DNA of 64,000 nucleotides from JAJPHW01 sp963799065 (GCA_963799065.1 CAWCVJ010000001.1:2542001-2606000); one strand, 5' to 3'; numbered from the stretch's first letter, positions 35,089-45,134 are shown. Numbers and translations: made by a program. The notes: generated by a model from the letters alone, not told the origin.

Positions 35089-38069
35089 GACGAGTCCTGC
35101 CCCTCTTGATTGTGATTCTGGCCCCGATGCAGATCGCCCAAGCAGGCGGGCCTTATTACATCGCCGGCCCCGGTTACTTCAATAACGGACTGGCTGGCAC
35201 TCCACTTACGTGGGCAAACGGTGGCATCAATTACTACACTGATCAGGGCAATCTCAGTCCAATTTATCCTGGGCCGAGCGCCGACGTTCTCGTAGCTGAC
35301 GCATTCAGCCAGTGGACTTCGATTCCGACAGCGGCAGTCGTAGCCAATCATGACGGCCAACTGGCCGAAGACGTCAACGGTTCCAATGTATACATCGATT
35401 CCGAGGGAATGATTGTCATGCCTGCGGACATCATGCCTAGCGCGGTGGGCACGCCGGTTGGAGTCGTTTATGACTATGACGGAACCGTTACGGACGCGCT
35501 CCTCGGCCAAGGCGCGGGGGATGCGTCGGAATGTTTTGGTAACGCCGTTTACGGCGGTTTGGACAATTTTGCCGCTAGCGCGAATTTCCTCCATGCGCTC
35601 GTCGTCATCAACGGCGTGTGTTTGGTCACGTCAACCCAGCAGCCGGATGTCGAGTATCGCCTCGTGCGTGTACTGGGTCGAGTGTTTGGATTGAATTGGT
35701 CGCAGGTGAATTTGAACGTCATAACCGGGAACCCGCCGCCGATGCTTGACGACTACACGGGCTTCACAATCATGCACGCTGTGGATCCGATAAGCTGCGT
35801 ACCAATCTCGCTATGTTACTCGGACGGTGGTTTGGTCAATCCGTACTTGCCGAAAATGGATGATCAGGCGGCATTGTCATCGTTATATCCGGTCACGCCG
35901 ACGAATCAAAGCGGTTTTTCGGGCAAGCAGCTCTTTGTCGCGAACACCGCAGCTATCCAAGGCAATGTCTATTTCACCGACTCGAACGGGGCAGCGGCGC
36001 AGCCGATGCAGGGGATTAATGTTGTAGCTCGGTGGATCGATCCCAACACGGGGGTGCCTTCGGATGCATATGAAGCCTCGTCCCTTTCGGGCTACGTATT
36101 TACTGGCAACGCTGGAAACATGCCAACCGGATACAACGATAGCTCTGGAAATCCCTTCGGCGAATTCGGCGACAACGACACTGCGGCGGAAGGATCATTC
36201 AGTTTGTCCGGACTGCAAATACCCGGCGGCGCGAGCACGGCACAATATCAGCTCAGCGTGGAAGCGATCGATCCCCTCTGGTCGGAATTAGTCGGGCCTT
36301 ACGGCCCCTGGCAGGTTGCGCCGTCAGGTTCCTTGCAGCCTATCATCGTGAACGTCACGCTCGGTTCGACGACCCAGCAAAACATCCTTATGGCCGGAAG
36401 TGCAATACAGACCGCCAACCTATTCGGCGCGACGACCTATTCAACGCCTGCCCCCGTACCTGCAACCGGAGACTGGACGGCAAAGATTAGTGGCTACGGA
36501 GACACCGATTATCTGTGGTTTAATGCGCAGAACAATCGCACTCTTTCTGTGGAAGTCACGGCGCTCAATGAAGCCGGAGCCACTTCAGAGTCCAAAGCGC
36601 AACCCGTCGTCGGCTTGTGGGAGTTGTCCGATCCGGGAAGTTCCCCCGCCCCGGCCAACACCTCTTCGGCGTTCAACTCAACATTTTTTGGGCTGACTCG
36701 CTTGGATGCCACGCTTTCGGAGACCACAGCTTTCCGCCTCGGGATCGCAGACTATCGCGGCGACGGACGCCCTGACTATTCGTATCATGCGCGCATCTTT
36801 TATGGGGACACGGTATCGCCCGCGCGAGCCAGTGTGGGGGGCGGAACTCCTCTGCAGATTCTGGGGCTCGGTTTCCAGCCCAATACGACTCTCAGCATTG
36901 GCGCATCGAACGCGGCGCTGTTGTCGAAGTCGTCCAACCAATTGGCGATCGCAGCCCCAACGATGGCGGACGGACTGCAAACCCTTACTTTGAACGATCC
37001 GGATACGGGTGGCAGTTCGGCGATGATCGGCGCGCTGACTTATGGCGCCGGACCTACCGACATCATTCGTTCAACTTCGGCAGGCAATCCGGCCACACCT
37101 GTGGGTGGGCAAGCGCCCAATCCGGTCATCGTGAAAGTTTTTGCGACTGACGGAGTCACTCCAATTGCGGGTGCGAGCGTTTTCTTTACTTCCTCCCCGC
37201 CGCTTTCGTTCTCAGTTTGCGGTGGAGGCGCGAGTTGTACCGTGTTGAGCGACGAAACCGGTGAGGCGTCCAGTCTGATGACGGTACTCACTTCGGGTGT
37301 GATGACCATCTCCGCTGAGCTTGCTCCCGCTTCCTACCACTCTCCGCAGACGGTGCAAACGAGCCTTCTGGGAATCGAAAGCGCACTGAATCTATCGCTA
37401 CAGTCGCCTTATGTTTCGATCGCCCAGGGCGCGACTGTCTCCGTTCCGCTTACTGCTCGTGTGCTATCGAATGGTATTCCCCAGGCTGGCAGCACCGTCG
37501 ATTACATCATTGATCGCGGGAATGCAACCCTGAGCGCGACCACGCTCGTTACTGACTCGACCGGCTATGCAACTTCCCTGTTGCACATTCCGGACATGTC
37601 CGCGGATGTCCAGGTGAGCGTTTGCGTGGGACCCAGCAATAATCCCTGCCAGACGTTCTATGGGACTGCGGTGGCGGCATCCGCATGGCAATTGCAGCCG
37701 ATTTCGGGGTCCATTCAACTGGTTCCGGTCGGGCAAGCCTTTCAGCCGGTCACGGTGCGGGTGGTCGATAACTCAATGCCGCCTAACCCTGTGCTGGGAG
37801 CCCCTATTGCCTTCCAGACGATCGTCGCATTGTCGAATAGCGGCACTCCGGTTATATGGATCGGAGAAGCGGCGATCACTCAGCAGCCCCTGCCCGTGAT
37901 TCTTTCATCCTCGCAGCAAACACTCACAGCAGACGGAAATGGCCTGGCCACGATCCAGCCCAGCAGTAACGGGTACCAAGGGGCGGTGGTTATTTTTGGA
38001 ACTGCCACCGCTGGCGCCATGAATGTCGAATACGAACTGCAATCGCTGTGGCCTCCGGGCGGAGGCTGA
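35085..38069 (+). CDS. Matrixin-like pseudoprotease with TIG and Ig-like domains (module A)
   Basis: A 994-residue exported protein. After a signal peptide (LPLLIVILAPMQIAQA) comes a matrixin-like domain (about 20-290), with INYYTDQG...ADVLVADAFSQW and the DDQAALSSLYP exit. Where the zinc site should be (residues 195-205), the sequence is RVLGRVFGLNW. The three His of HExxHxxGxxH are Arg, Arg and Trp, and the Glu is Val; the FGL core and a later TIMH turn remain. A carboxypeptidase-regulatory-like domain (IQGNVYFTDSNG), a TIG domain near 600-680 (GGTPLQILGLGFQPNT) and two to three invasin-like Ig repeats follow. ATG at 35085 overlaps the upstream stop. Confidence 0.82.
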   Translation: MRRVLPLLIVILAPMQIAQAGGPYYIAGPGYFNNGLAGTPLTWANGGINYYTDQGNLSPIYPGPSADVLVADAFSQWTSIPTAAVVANHDGQLAEDVNGSNVYIDSEGMIVMPADIMPSAVGTPVGVVYDYDGTVTDALLGQGAGDASECFGNAVYGGLDNFAASANFLHALVVINGVCLVTSTQQPDVEYRLVRVLGRVFGLNWSQVNLNVITGNPPPMLDDYTGFTIMHAVDPISCVPISLCYSDGGLVNPYLPKMDDQAALSSLYPVTPTNQSGFSGKQLFVANTAAIQGNVYFTDSNGAAAQPMQGINVVARWIDPNTGVPSDAYEASSLSGYVFTGNAGNMPTGYNDSSGNPFGEFGDNDTAAEGSFSLSGLQIPGGASTAQYQLSVEAIDPLWSELVGPYGPWQVAPSGSLQPIIVNVTLGSTTQQNILMAGSAIQTANLFGATTYSTPAPVPATGDWTAKISGYGDTDYLWFNAQNNRTLSVEVTALNEAGATSESKAQPVVGLWELSDPGSSPAPANTSSAFNSTFFGLTRLDATLSETTAFRLGIADYRGDGRPDYSYHARIFYGDTVSPARASVGGGTPLQILGLGFQPNTTLSIGASNAALLSKSSNQLAIAAPTMADGLQTLTLNDPDTGGSSAMIGALTYGAGPTDIIRSTSAGNPATPVGGQAPNPVIVKVFATDGVTPIAGASVFFTSSPPLSFSVCGGGASCTVLSDETGEASSLMTVLTSGVMTISAELAPASYHSPQTVQTSLLGIESALNLSLQSPYVSIAQGATVSVPLTARVLSNGIPQAGSTVDYIIDRGNATLSATTLVTDSTGYATSLLHIPDMSADVQVSVCVGPSNNPCQTFYGTAVAASAWQLQPISGSIQLVPVGQAFQPVTVRVVDNSMPPNPVLGAPIAFQTIVALSNSGTPVIWIGEAAITQQPLPVILSSSQQTLTADGNGLATIQPSSNGYQGAVVIFGTATAGAMNVEYELQSLWPPGGG

Positions 38070-38185
38070 GACCCGGCCATACTTCGCGGCAGGGCAGCGG
38101 GGGCGGGGCGTTCCTTGGCCGATACCGCTCGGATCATGAATTCCGCCGAGCGCTCCCCGAAATAAAACGCAGGGCCGCTGTCCTC

Positions 38186-38211
38186 AGCGAAGCACAGCAG
38201 CGAAGCACAGC
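38186..38211. repeat. Tandem 13-bp repeat
   Basis: Two exact copies of AGCGAAGCACAGC, in the gap between the pseudoprotease gene and the TolC gene that converges on it. No gene is seen in 38070-38271. Confidence 0.8.
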
Positions 38212-38271
38212 TTGCGCCCCGCCGCCCCCCTTGTAGTCTGAAGAACTCGTTTCTTGCGGGGTAAGAGCCCC

Positions 38272-40404
38272 TTACTGCTGAGGCGCGGTCGGCTGCTGCG
38301 TCGGCGTTGCCGTCGGCGGCTCTTTCCGTGGCGTTACATCCTGCACATGTACAGGACTGTTGACCTGACCGGTCTCCGCGTCCGCGATGTGAATGCCAGT
38401 GTTGTCGAGAAGAAGTCCGGTCGAGCGATCCAGTTCGATGCGCGATTTTTCGTAAGCCGCCATGGCCGAGACGAGCGTCGACTCGGACGTTGCCAGCGCC
38501 GATTCGTTCTGCAACACAAGTGTCGACGTCGACGCGCCTAGAGCGAGTTTTTTCTGTTCGGAGTCTAGCGATTGTCGGGCGTAAGCGACGGCTGCCTGCG
38601 CCGACTCAACGCTCGCCAAGTTCTGCTGCACCGCGAATTGCGCGTTGCGCACCTCAATGCGGATCTGATTCTCGATTTGCTGCAGTCGCATTTGTGCCTG
38701 ACGGTATTCCAGTTCGGAACGGATTTGGGTCGCCTGCGCGAAGCGGTTACGCAAAGGAATGTTAAGCGTCACGCCCACGCCTTTATCGGGCGCTGTCGAA
38801 TTCACCAATTGATTCAGCGTCGAACCATAACCGACGGGCGAGGCAGCCGGTATCTGATTAGCGCCAGTTCCGGCGCAACCAAAACTCTGTTGGACCGTGT
38901 TCTGATTCACGCAGAGATTAGTCGGGTTTTGAGACCCTCCCAACCCCGATCCGTTGTAGTAGGCGAACGCGTCGAGCGTGGGAAGTAACGAACTGCGAAT
39001 TGCTTTATTACTAATCTCCTGATTCGTCAGATTAATGTGTGCCTGCGTCAACTCGGCGCGGTGCGCGAGCGCATCCTTGATCAAGTCTTCCGTAGGCACG
39101 GCTGCTTGTTCAGTAGATAGCAGCATTGTGGAAGTCGGAACGACCTCTGCGCCGGCAAGTCTCGGATCGACCAGCGTTCGGCTTAACGCATTCTTCATCA
39201 GCAACTGCTGAAGTTCGAGATTGGTCTTCGCGATCGTCAGCTGCTGTTGGTTGCTGGCGACCGTGGCTTGCGCCTGCACTACCTGAATCGGGGCCAGTGT
39301 CCCGATGTCGACTTGCTTCTTCGTATCGGAGAGCGTCCGGTCGGCGAAAGCTACCGACTCTTCAATCACCCGCACATTTTCATAGGCGTAGACCAAATCC
39401 CAATAGATGTTTTCGATCTGATCCACCGTGGTGATGATCTGTTGACGAAATGCTGCGTCCGAAATCGCGCGATCATTCTTGGCGATGCGGATGAATCGCG
39501 TATTAGGCGCGAACCCAAAACCCTGCAGCAGATGTTGCGTCAATTTGAATTGGAAGCCAGAATTAAGCTGCGGACTAAGGCTGGTAAATGAGTCGTTGGT
39601 CGTGGTACGGGTGTTGGTAAAACCCACCGACATATTCGTGCCCCACTGGAAGGCCTGATTGTAAGCAAAATTGTACGTATTGGTGTTCAGGCTTATTACA
39701 TTCGAACCGGGAGGTGCTCCCGAGAAGGCATTCGTGGCAAGGGTTTCGAGGTGATCGGATTGCAACGTTCCTGTCACGACGGGGTCGTAGCTATTGATGG
39801 TCGGGCCATCGCCAAGCGTAGAGCCCACGATTCCACCCAATCCTGCGCCTGCTCCACCCGATCCGGCGCTGGTTCCACCTGTGCCCGACCCCACGAGCGT
39901 GCCCAAACCGCCAACGCCCCCGCCCGGAGTGTTTTGCACCACGCCGCTGTTAACACCCAGGATTGCCCCGCCCGCCTTGGCGCGCAAGATATCGGTGTCG
40001 GCGATGCTCAAGGTGTAGCGCGCGATGGCGATGTCCATGTTGTTTTCCAGGGCGAGTGTCACCGCGTCATCCATGGACAAATAGAGCTTGCCGTTTTGCA
40101 GTAGCTGATCGATGCGCGGCGTGTTCGAGAAAATCGCCGGTGCGATGTGCGTCGGAGTATAGGGCGCAATGATGTTCGGAAAATGCGATTTCGGCTTGGC
40201 ATAATCGCGCAGGGGAGTTCGTTGCTGCGATGGCTGCGGTTGCGGCGCCTGGGGAGGGTTGACCTGTGGCGACGCGACCTGGGAAGACGTGGGCGCAGTC
40301 GGCGCGCTGGACGAATCCTGGCCCACCGCCACCGCTGTCATAGAACAAAACAACGCAGCCATACATGCCCGCCGCACAAAAGCTATTGACCAAGCTAAAT
40401 GCAT
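38272..40404 (-). CDS. TolC-family outer-membrane channel protein
   Basis: A 710-residue outer-membrane efflux protein forming the exit duct of a tripartite pump. A signal peptide is followed by a Pro/Gln-rich segment (40-65). The first OEP repeat (LSMDDAVTLALENNMDIAIARY) is interrupted by a Gly-rich insertion near 150-200 (GGGVGGLGTLVGSG). The second repeat has QIENIYWDLVYAYENVR and the coiled QAQATVASNQQQL; the last has LEYRQAQMRLQQIENQIRIEV. A Pro/Thr-rich tail ends it. ATG at 40404 has AGGAG nine bases upstream. No pump or adaptor gene is adjacent, so its partner is unknown. Confidence 0.9.
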   Translation of the reverse strand: MHLAWSIAFVRRACMAALFCSMTAVAVGQDSSSAPTAPTSSQVASPQVNPPQAPQPQPSQQRTPLRDYAKPKSHFPNIIAPYTPTHIAPAIFSNTPRIDQLLQNGKLYLSMDDAVTLALENNMDIAIARYTLSIADTDILRAKAGGAILGVNSGVVQNTPGGGVGGLGTLVGSGTGGTSAGSGGAGAGLGGIVGSTLGDGPTINSYDPVVTGTLQSDHLETLATNAFSGAPPGSNVISLNTNTYNFAYNQAFQWGTNMSVGFTNTRTTTNDSFTSLSPQLNSGFQFKLTQHLLQGFGFAPNTRFIRIAKNDRAISDAAFRQQIITTVDQIENIYWDLVYAYENVRVIEESVAFADRTLSDTKKQVDIGTLAPIQVVQAQATVASNQQQLTIAKTNLELQQLLMKNALSRTLVDPRLAGAEVVPTSTMLLSTEQAAVPTEDLIKDALAHRAELTQAHINLTNQEISNKAIRSSLLPTLDAFAYYNGSGLGGSQNPTNLCVNQNTVQQSFGCAGTGANQIPAASPVGYGSTLNQLVNSTAPDKGVGVTLNIPLRNRFAQATQIRSELEYRQAQMRLQQIENQIRIEVRNAQFAVQQNLASVESAQAAVAYARQSLDSEQKKLALGASTSTLVLQNESALATSESTLVSAMAAYEKSRIELDRSTGLLLDNTGIHIADAETGQVNSPVHVQDVTPRKEPPTATPTQQPTAPQQ

Positions 40405-40737
40405 TTCTAATGTCTCCTGCTCAAACACCGTGATTTAAAGTTCCGGGCCAGTTGAAATTTAAGGGTTCTACTGCATGATCAACCGTAACTACGCAAAGTT
40501 CAGAGACTAAGTTTCAAGATTTGGCGCTGCCCGTCGCGTTTCGTCGTTCCGCAACCGTGGCCTCCGCAGCTAGTCGGATTCGATCCGCCAGCAAAGTTTC
40601 TCTGCTTTCAATAAGATGCCATAGTATATCCGAGGTAGCCCGCAACCCGGTTAACCGTAGAACCCGATTTGTGTAAAGTTCCTGCGCGCCGTAAGCAGTT
40701 TCGATGACCTGCGGAGCGCAGATGATTCCAAAACCTC
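40405..40737. other. Divergent intergenic region, tolC-like / truA
   Basis: About 330 bases carrying the promoters of two divergent genes. No RNA gene, repeat or small gene could be supported. Confidence 0.5.
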
Positions 40738-41490
40738 GTGCCGCGAAACATTAAACTCGTGCTTTCGTATGACGGCGCCGATTTCGCTGGCTGGCAGGTG
40801 CAGCCGGCGGCCGCGACCATCCAGGGTGCGCTGGCTTCTGCTATTGGACGTGTGACTGGAGAAAACGTCTTGCCGCAAGGTTCGGGCAGAACCGATGCGG
40901 GCGTTCACGCGCACTATCAAGTCGCAAGCTTTTTCACTCAGTCTTCCATTCCAGCGGAGAACCTATCCAAAGCGCTTAATGACACCTTGCCACCTTCAGT
41001 TCGCGTCCTTTCCTCTGAAGAAGTGTCGTCCGACTTTCATGCCCGCAAGTCGGCTCGCGCCAAGACTTATGTTTACCGCGTTTATCGCGCAACGATTTGC
41101 CCGCCGTTTCTGGCACGCTACGTTTGGCATTATCCTTATCAGCTGGATTTGGATCCGATGCGTGAGGCGGCACTTGAGATCGTCGGAGAGCAAGATTTCA
41201 CTTCTTTCGCGGCGGTCGATCCGGAGCGCGGCAGGGAGGAAGCTGCGTCCAATGTGCGATGCGTCTTTTCATCGGAGTGGCGGAGTGAAGGCGATGAGTG
41301 GATTTATGCCGTTCGTGGCAACGGATTTCTGCACCACATGGTGAGGAATTTGGTAGGCACATTTGTACTGGCCGGAAGGCGAACGATTCCTCCGCTGGCA
41401 ATTCGTGAAATTCTACGTGAGCGCAAGCGTTCCGCGGCAGGTGCGACGGCTCCGGCTTCGGGGCTTTTCTTGGCCGATGTGGAATATTGA
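40738..41490 (+). CDS. truA: tRNA pseudouridine(38-40) synthase TruA
   Basis: Isomerises uridines 38-40 in the anticodon arm of tRNAs. The 250 residues fit the family. Seen: LSYDGADFAGWQ, catalytic Asp in GSGRTDAGVHA (about 52), YVYRVYR, DFTSFAA and the late NGFLHHMVRNLVGT. The start is GTG at 40738; no good ribosome site is visible. The stop is 15 bases before the aldehyde dehydrogenase gene, so the two are probably cotranscribed. Confidence 0.95.
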   Translation: MPRNIKLVLSYDGADFAGWQVQPAAATIQGALASAIGRVTGENVLPQGSGRTDAGVHAHYQVASFFTQSSIPAENLSKALNDTLPPSVRVLSSEEVSSDFHARKSARAKTYVYRVYRATICPPFLARYVWHYPYQLDLDPMREAALEIVGEQDFTSFAAVDPERGREEAASNVRCVFSSEWRSEGDEWIYAVRGNGFLHHMVRNLVGTFVLAGRRTIPPLAIREILRERKRSAAGATAPASGLFLADVEY

Positions 41491-41505
41491 TAGGTCGAAT
41501 ACTTC

Positions 41506-43080
41506 ATGGCCGTTGAAATCGAATCCGGTATTCGCACGATTAGCTCGCTAAATCCCGCGACCGGGGAAGTGCTGGCGGATTTTCCCTCCGCCAGCGACCA
41601 CGAAGTTCGTCATGCGGTTGAAATGGCGAAAGCCGCGCAGCCTGTCTGGAACGCGCTCGGCGTCCGGGCTCGGCTTGCAATCATCAGGCAATTCCAGAAG
41701 CTTCTGCTGGAAAGGAAATCTGCGGTAGCAGCCGCAATCAGTCGTGAAGCGGGTAAACCTTATGTCGAAGCATTGCTGACCGAGGCGCAGGTGGTTCTTG
41801 ACTCAGCAAGGTTTTGTATCGCCAATGCCAGAGAATTTTTGAGCCCAAGGGGGTTGCCTCATGGCAATCTGGCCATGAAGACCAAGTCGGGTTCCATCTG
41901 GCGAGAACCGCACGGCGTCATCGGAATCATATCCCCCTGGAACTATCCGTTTTCGATTCCCGCGACAGAGAGCCTGGCCGCCCTCGCCACGGGAAATACC
42001 GTCGTACTCAAACCTTCTGAGGTTACACCGCTGGCTGCGCTGGAGCTGGCGAAACTGTTTCACCTTGCGGGAGTTCCGAATGACGTATTTCAAATCGTGA
42101 TCGGTGACGGCATCACCGGCGCTGCCCTGGTCAACTCCAAGATCGATAAACTGGTCTTCACAGGCAGTGTTGCCACCGGGAAGAGAATCGCGCAACTGGC
42201 AGCTGAGAAGCTTTTGCCAGTGGTGCTGGAGCTGGGCGGCAAAGATCCCATGATTGTGCTTGAAGACGCCGATGTCGATGTCGCATCGAGCGCGGCGGTG
42301 TGGGGCGCGTTTGTTAACGCAGGACAGGCTTGCTTGTCGATCGAACGTTGCTATGTGCACCACAGCATTTACGAGGAATTCGTCGCCGCCTGCGCTAAGA
42401 AAATTGAACAGCTTCGCCTGGGGAATGGCGCCGGGACGGGTATCGACGTTGGGCCTTTGATCCATCAGCGCCAGATACGGATCGTTGAAGCGCACGTCGA
42501 GGATGCTGTCCGTCATGGCGCTCAAATCATGACGGGCGGCACGCGCAGGCCGGAGTTGGGACCGAATTTTTATGCGCCCACGCTACTCCGGGACGTCTCG
42601 CACGAGATGCTCGTTATGCGCGAAGAAACCTTTGGACCAGTATTACCGGTCATGAGTTTCGCTGACGACGCCGAGGCTGTTCGTTACGCCAATGATTCTT
42701 CCTACGGACTCGCAGCCAGCGTTTTTACACGAGACGCGGCTCGGGCGAGGCGAATTGCCACGCAGATTCAAGCGGGGACGGTTATGATTAACGACGCGGT
42801 TTCCTGCTTCGGCATCAGTGAAGCTCCGCACGGCGGCGTGAAGGCCAGTGGAATCGGTCGCACGCATGGGAGCTTCGGGTTGGAAGAGATGGTTCGCGTG
42901 AAGTATGTGGATGCCGAGAGGCTTCCAGGTCTGAAGAAGATTTGGTGGTACCAATATGGCAAGGCCCTCCCCGGGCAAATGGAGGGCTTTCTCGATATGC
43001 TATTTGCGGAGTCCGTAGTGGCAAGAGTTCGCGGCGCGTTTCGCGCGACCGGTAGCTTGCTCCGGAAAGACCGCATTTGA
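41506..43080 (+). CDS. NAD(P)-dependent aldehyde dehydrogenase
   Basis: Oxidises an aldehyde to the acid through a thiohemiacetal. The 524 residues have the oxyanion Asn in SPWNYP, the general-base Glu in LELGGKDP, and the nucleophile Cys in NAGQACLS. The EETFGPVLPV and FTGSVATGKRI segments are typical of the classical ALDH fold. About 40 residues extend beyond the usual end, with a hydrophobic patch (LDMLFAESVV) as in membrane-associated fatty-aldehyde types (inference). The substrate is unassigned. It follows truA and precedes a DinB-like gene by 22 bases. Confidence 0.92.
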   Translation: MAVEIESGIRTISSLNPATGEVLADFPSASDHEVRHAVEMAKAAQPVWNALGVRARLAIIRQFQKLLLERKSAVAAAISREAGKPYVEALLTEAQVVLDSARFCIANAREFLSPRGLPHGNLAMKTKSGSIWREPHGVIGIISPWNYPFSIPATESLAALATGNTVVLKPSEVTPLAALELAKLFHLAGVPNDVFQIVIGDGITGAALVNSKIDKLVFTGSVATGKRIAQLAAEKLLPVVLELGGKDPMIVLEDADVDVASSAAVWGAFVNAGQACLSIERCYVHHSIYEEFVAACAKKIEQLRLGNGAGTGIDVGPLIHQRQIRIVEAHVEDAVRHGAQIMTGGTRRPELGPNFYAPTLLRDVSHEMLVMREETFGPVLPVMSFADDAEAVRYANDSSYGLAASVFTRDAARARRIATQIQAGTVMINDAVSCFGISEAPHGGVKASGIGRTHGSFGLEEMVRVKYVDAERLPGLKKIWWYQYGKALPGQMEGFLDMLFAESVVARVRGAFRATGSLLRKDRI

Positions 43081-43102
43081 AGCAAAATCCAGAGGATTAC
43101 AA

Positions 43103-43585
43103 ATGACGAACGGCAATCACGACCGATCCCTGCTCCGCCACGCGTTAGCGACGCTGGCTTATCGCGGCGGCAAAGTGTTGCGCGATGTTTCGCTAGAAGT
43201 TGCTCAATTCCGCGCCGCTGAGGGCGTTCGCACTCCCGCTGAAATCCTGGCGCACATTTGCGATCTGCTCGACTGGGGACTCTCCATGTCGGACGGATCG
43301 CGTAAGTGGAACGACTCAAAACCGCAGGCCTGGAATGAGGACTACAAACGCTTCTTCGCCGCCCTGCAGGCATGGGAAGACTACATGGCGTCGCCAGCGG
43401 AACTGCACGCTTCGCTGGAGAAACTATTTCAGGGGCCTGTAGCGGACGCACTTGCTCACGTCGGCCAGATCGCGATTTTGCGCCGCATCGCGGGCGCGCC
43501 AATCCGCGCGGAGAACTATTTCGCTGCCGATGTTGTTGTGGGGCGTGTTGGGTCAGAACAAACGCCTCCGAAGCGCGAGTTCTGA
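43103..43585 (+). CDS. DinB-like four-helix protein
   Basis: A 160-residue protein of the DinB superfamily. Likely metal-site residues remain in TPAEILAHICDLLDWG and ADALAHVGQIAILRRIAG; the second HxxxH of other members is reduced to one His. The role is unknown. ATG at 43103 has AGAGGA about seven bases upstream. It is in the same direction as the ALDH and DRE-TIM genes, with gaps of 22 and 55 bases. Confidence 0.75.
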   Translation: MTNGNHDRSLLRHALATLAYRGGKVLRDVSLEVAQFRAAEGVRTPAEILAHICDLLDWGLSMSDGSRKWNDSKPQAWNEDYKRFFAALQAWEDYMASPAELHASLEKLFQGPVADALAHVGQIAILRRIAGAPIRAENYFAADVVVGRVGSEQTPPKREF

Positions 43586-43640
43586 CCGCATGGCATCACT
43601 ATTTTGCTTCGAGTAACATCAGGGAGTGGAATAGGAATTC

Positions 43641-44882
43641 ATGAACGTGTCTGAACTCATCTACGACTGGAACCACGCGGAAGCGGCCCGCCTTCCATTC
43701 ACGCATCCCGTTTTGTTGAATGACGAGACGTTGCGCGATGGTTTGCAATCGCCCTCGGTGCGCGATCCCTCCATCGAAGAGAAGCTCGAAATCCTTCACT
43801 TGATGGAGGGCCTGGGTATCACTTCAGCAAATCTCGGGCTGCCCGGTGCCGGACCGCGCGCAGTTGAAGCGGTCGAAGCGCTGGCTCGCGAAATTGTGAG
43901 CCAAAAGTTGAAGATCACCGCGAACTGCGCGGCGCGCACTCACGAAAACGATATTCGCCCCATCGCGGAAATCGTGCAGCGTACCGGCCTGGATATCGAG
44001 GCGGCGACGTTCATCGGATCGAGCCCGATTCGCCGTTACGCCGAGGGTTGGACGGAAGAGTTCTTATTCGAGACCACTGAGAAGGCCGTGCGCTATGCGG
44101 TTTCATTGGGTTTGCGCGTCATGTACGTCACCGAAGATACCACGCGCTGCGATCCGGCGACGGTGAAGCGGTTGTATAAGACTGCGATTGAGAACGGAGC
44201 ACGTTCCGTTGTGATTTGCGATACTGTCGGCCACGCCACTCCCGACGGCGCATTTGCGTTGGTGAAGTTCGTGATCGAAGAAGTCGTGAAGCCATCGGGT
44301 GAAAACGTTCGGGTCGACTGGCACGGACACTGCGACCGCGGCTTCGCCACATCGAACGCGATGGCGGCGTTGTCGGCGGGAGCGGTTTGCGTTCACGGCA
44401 CTGCGCTAGGAATCGGCGAGCGCGTGGGCAACACGCAGATTGATCAGATGCTAGTCAATCTCAAACTAATGGACACGGAGCCGTGGCGCACCCAAGACTT
44501 GACCACGCTGAAAGACTATTGCCAAGCGGTATCGCGAGCTACAGGTGTGCCGATTCCGCCGAATTATCCCGTGGTTGGCGAAGACGCTTTCCGCACTGCG
44601 ACTGGAGTCCACGCTGCCGCGGTGATTAAAGCTTATCGCAAGAATGATCTGGAACTGGCTAATCACGTCTACTCAGGCGTGCCGTCGCATCTTTTCGGCC
44701 TGCAGCAGGTGATCGACATTGGCCCCATGAGCGGCAAGTCGAACGTCTTATTTTGGCTGGAGCGCAATGGCATTGCCGCGTCCGACGCAGTCGTCGATGC
44801 GATTTATCAGCGCGCGAAAACGTCCGACCACACCCTTAATGAAGCGGAAATTCGCCAGTGCGTTTCCACAATAACTGCATAA
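43641..44882 (+). CDS. DRE-TIM metallolyase, 2-isopropylmalate/homocitrate synthase-like
   Basis: A 413-residue TIM-barrel enzyme of the LeuA/HMG-CoA lyase superfamily, which makes or breaks a C-C bond next to an acyl-CoA. The entry motif at residues 27-36 is NDETLRDGLQ, where LeuA has TLRDGEQ and HMG-CoA lyases have RDGLQ. The metal His pair is in DWHGHCDRGFATSN, and HGTALGIGERVGNT is intact. Only about 100 residues follow the barrel, so the LeuA allosteric domain is missing. The substrate is uncertain. ATG at 43641 has AGGA five bases upstream. Confidence 0.82.
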   Translation: MNVSELIYDWNHAEAARLPFTHPVLLNDETLRDGLQSPSVRDPSIEEKLEILHLMEGLGITSANLGLPGAGPRAVEAVEALAREIVSQKLKITANCAARTHENDIRPIAEIVQRTGLDIEAATFIGSSPIRRYAEGWTEEFLFETTEKAVRYAVSLGLRVMYVTEDTTRCDPATVKRLYKTAIENGARSVVICDTVGHATPDGAFALVKFVIEEVVKPSGENVRVDWHGHCDRGFATSNAMAALSAGAVCVHGTALGIGERVGNTQIDQMLVNLKLMDTEPWRTQDLTTLKDYCQAVSRATGVPIPPNYPVVGEDAFRTATGVHAAAVIKAYRKNDLELANHVYSGVPSHLFGLQQVIDIGPMSGKSNVLFWLERNGIAASDAVVDAIYQRAKTSDHTLNEAEIRQCVSTITA

Positions 44883-44895
44883 CTCCGATGCGCGA

Positions 44896-44940
44896 GTCAT
44901 CCCGAAGTCCCCGCGTTCTCCTCAGCGGGCCGAGGGATCC
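44896..44940 (+). repeat. Dispersed 45-bp intergenic repeat, copy A
   Basis: Matches 60093-60137 at 37 of 45 positions without gaps. It begins GTCATCCCGAAG and ends AGGGATCC. It lies in the gap between two convergent genes, right after the DRE-TIM stop. Confidence 0.75.
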
Positions 44941-45134
44941 GGACTGTGCTAACCAGTCCTTTTCCCTCACCGCTGGCGAGCCGGCATCATCTGATAGCGT
45001 CAGTCCTGATCAATCCACGCACAACTCTGTGGACAAAAGACAAGCCGCTCCTCATTGCCGCCGAACCGCTGGGCATCAATGCCATCGTGAGTTGGAGATA
45101 TCTTGTCAGATATCTGGGTGCAGAGGTTGACACT

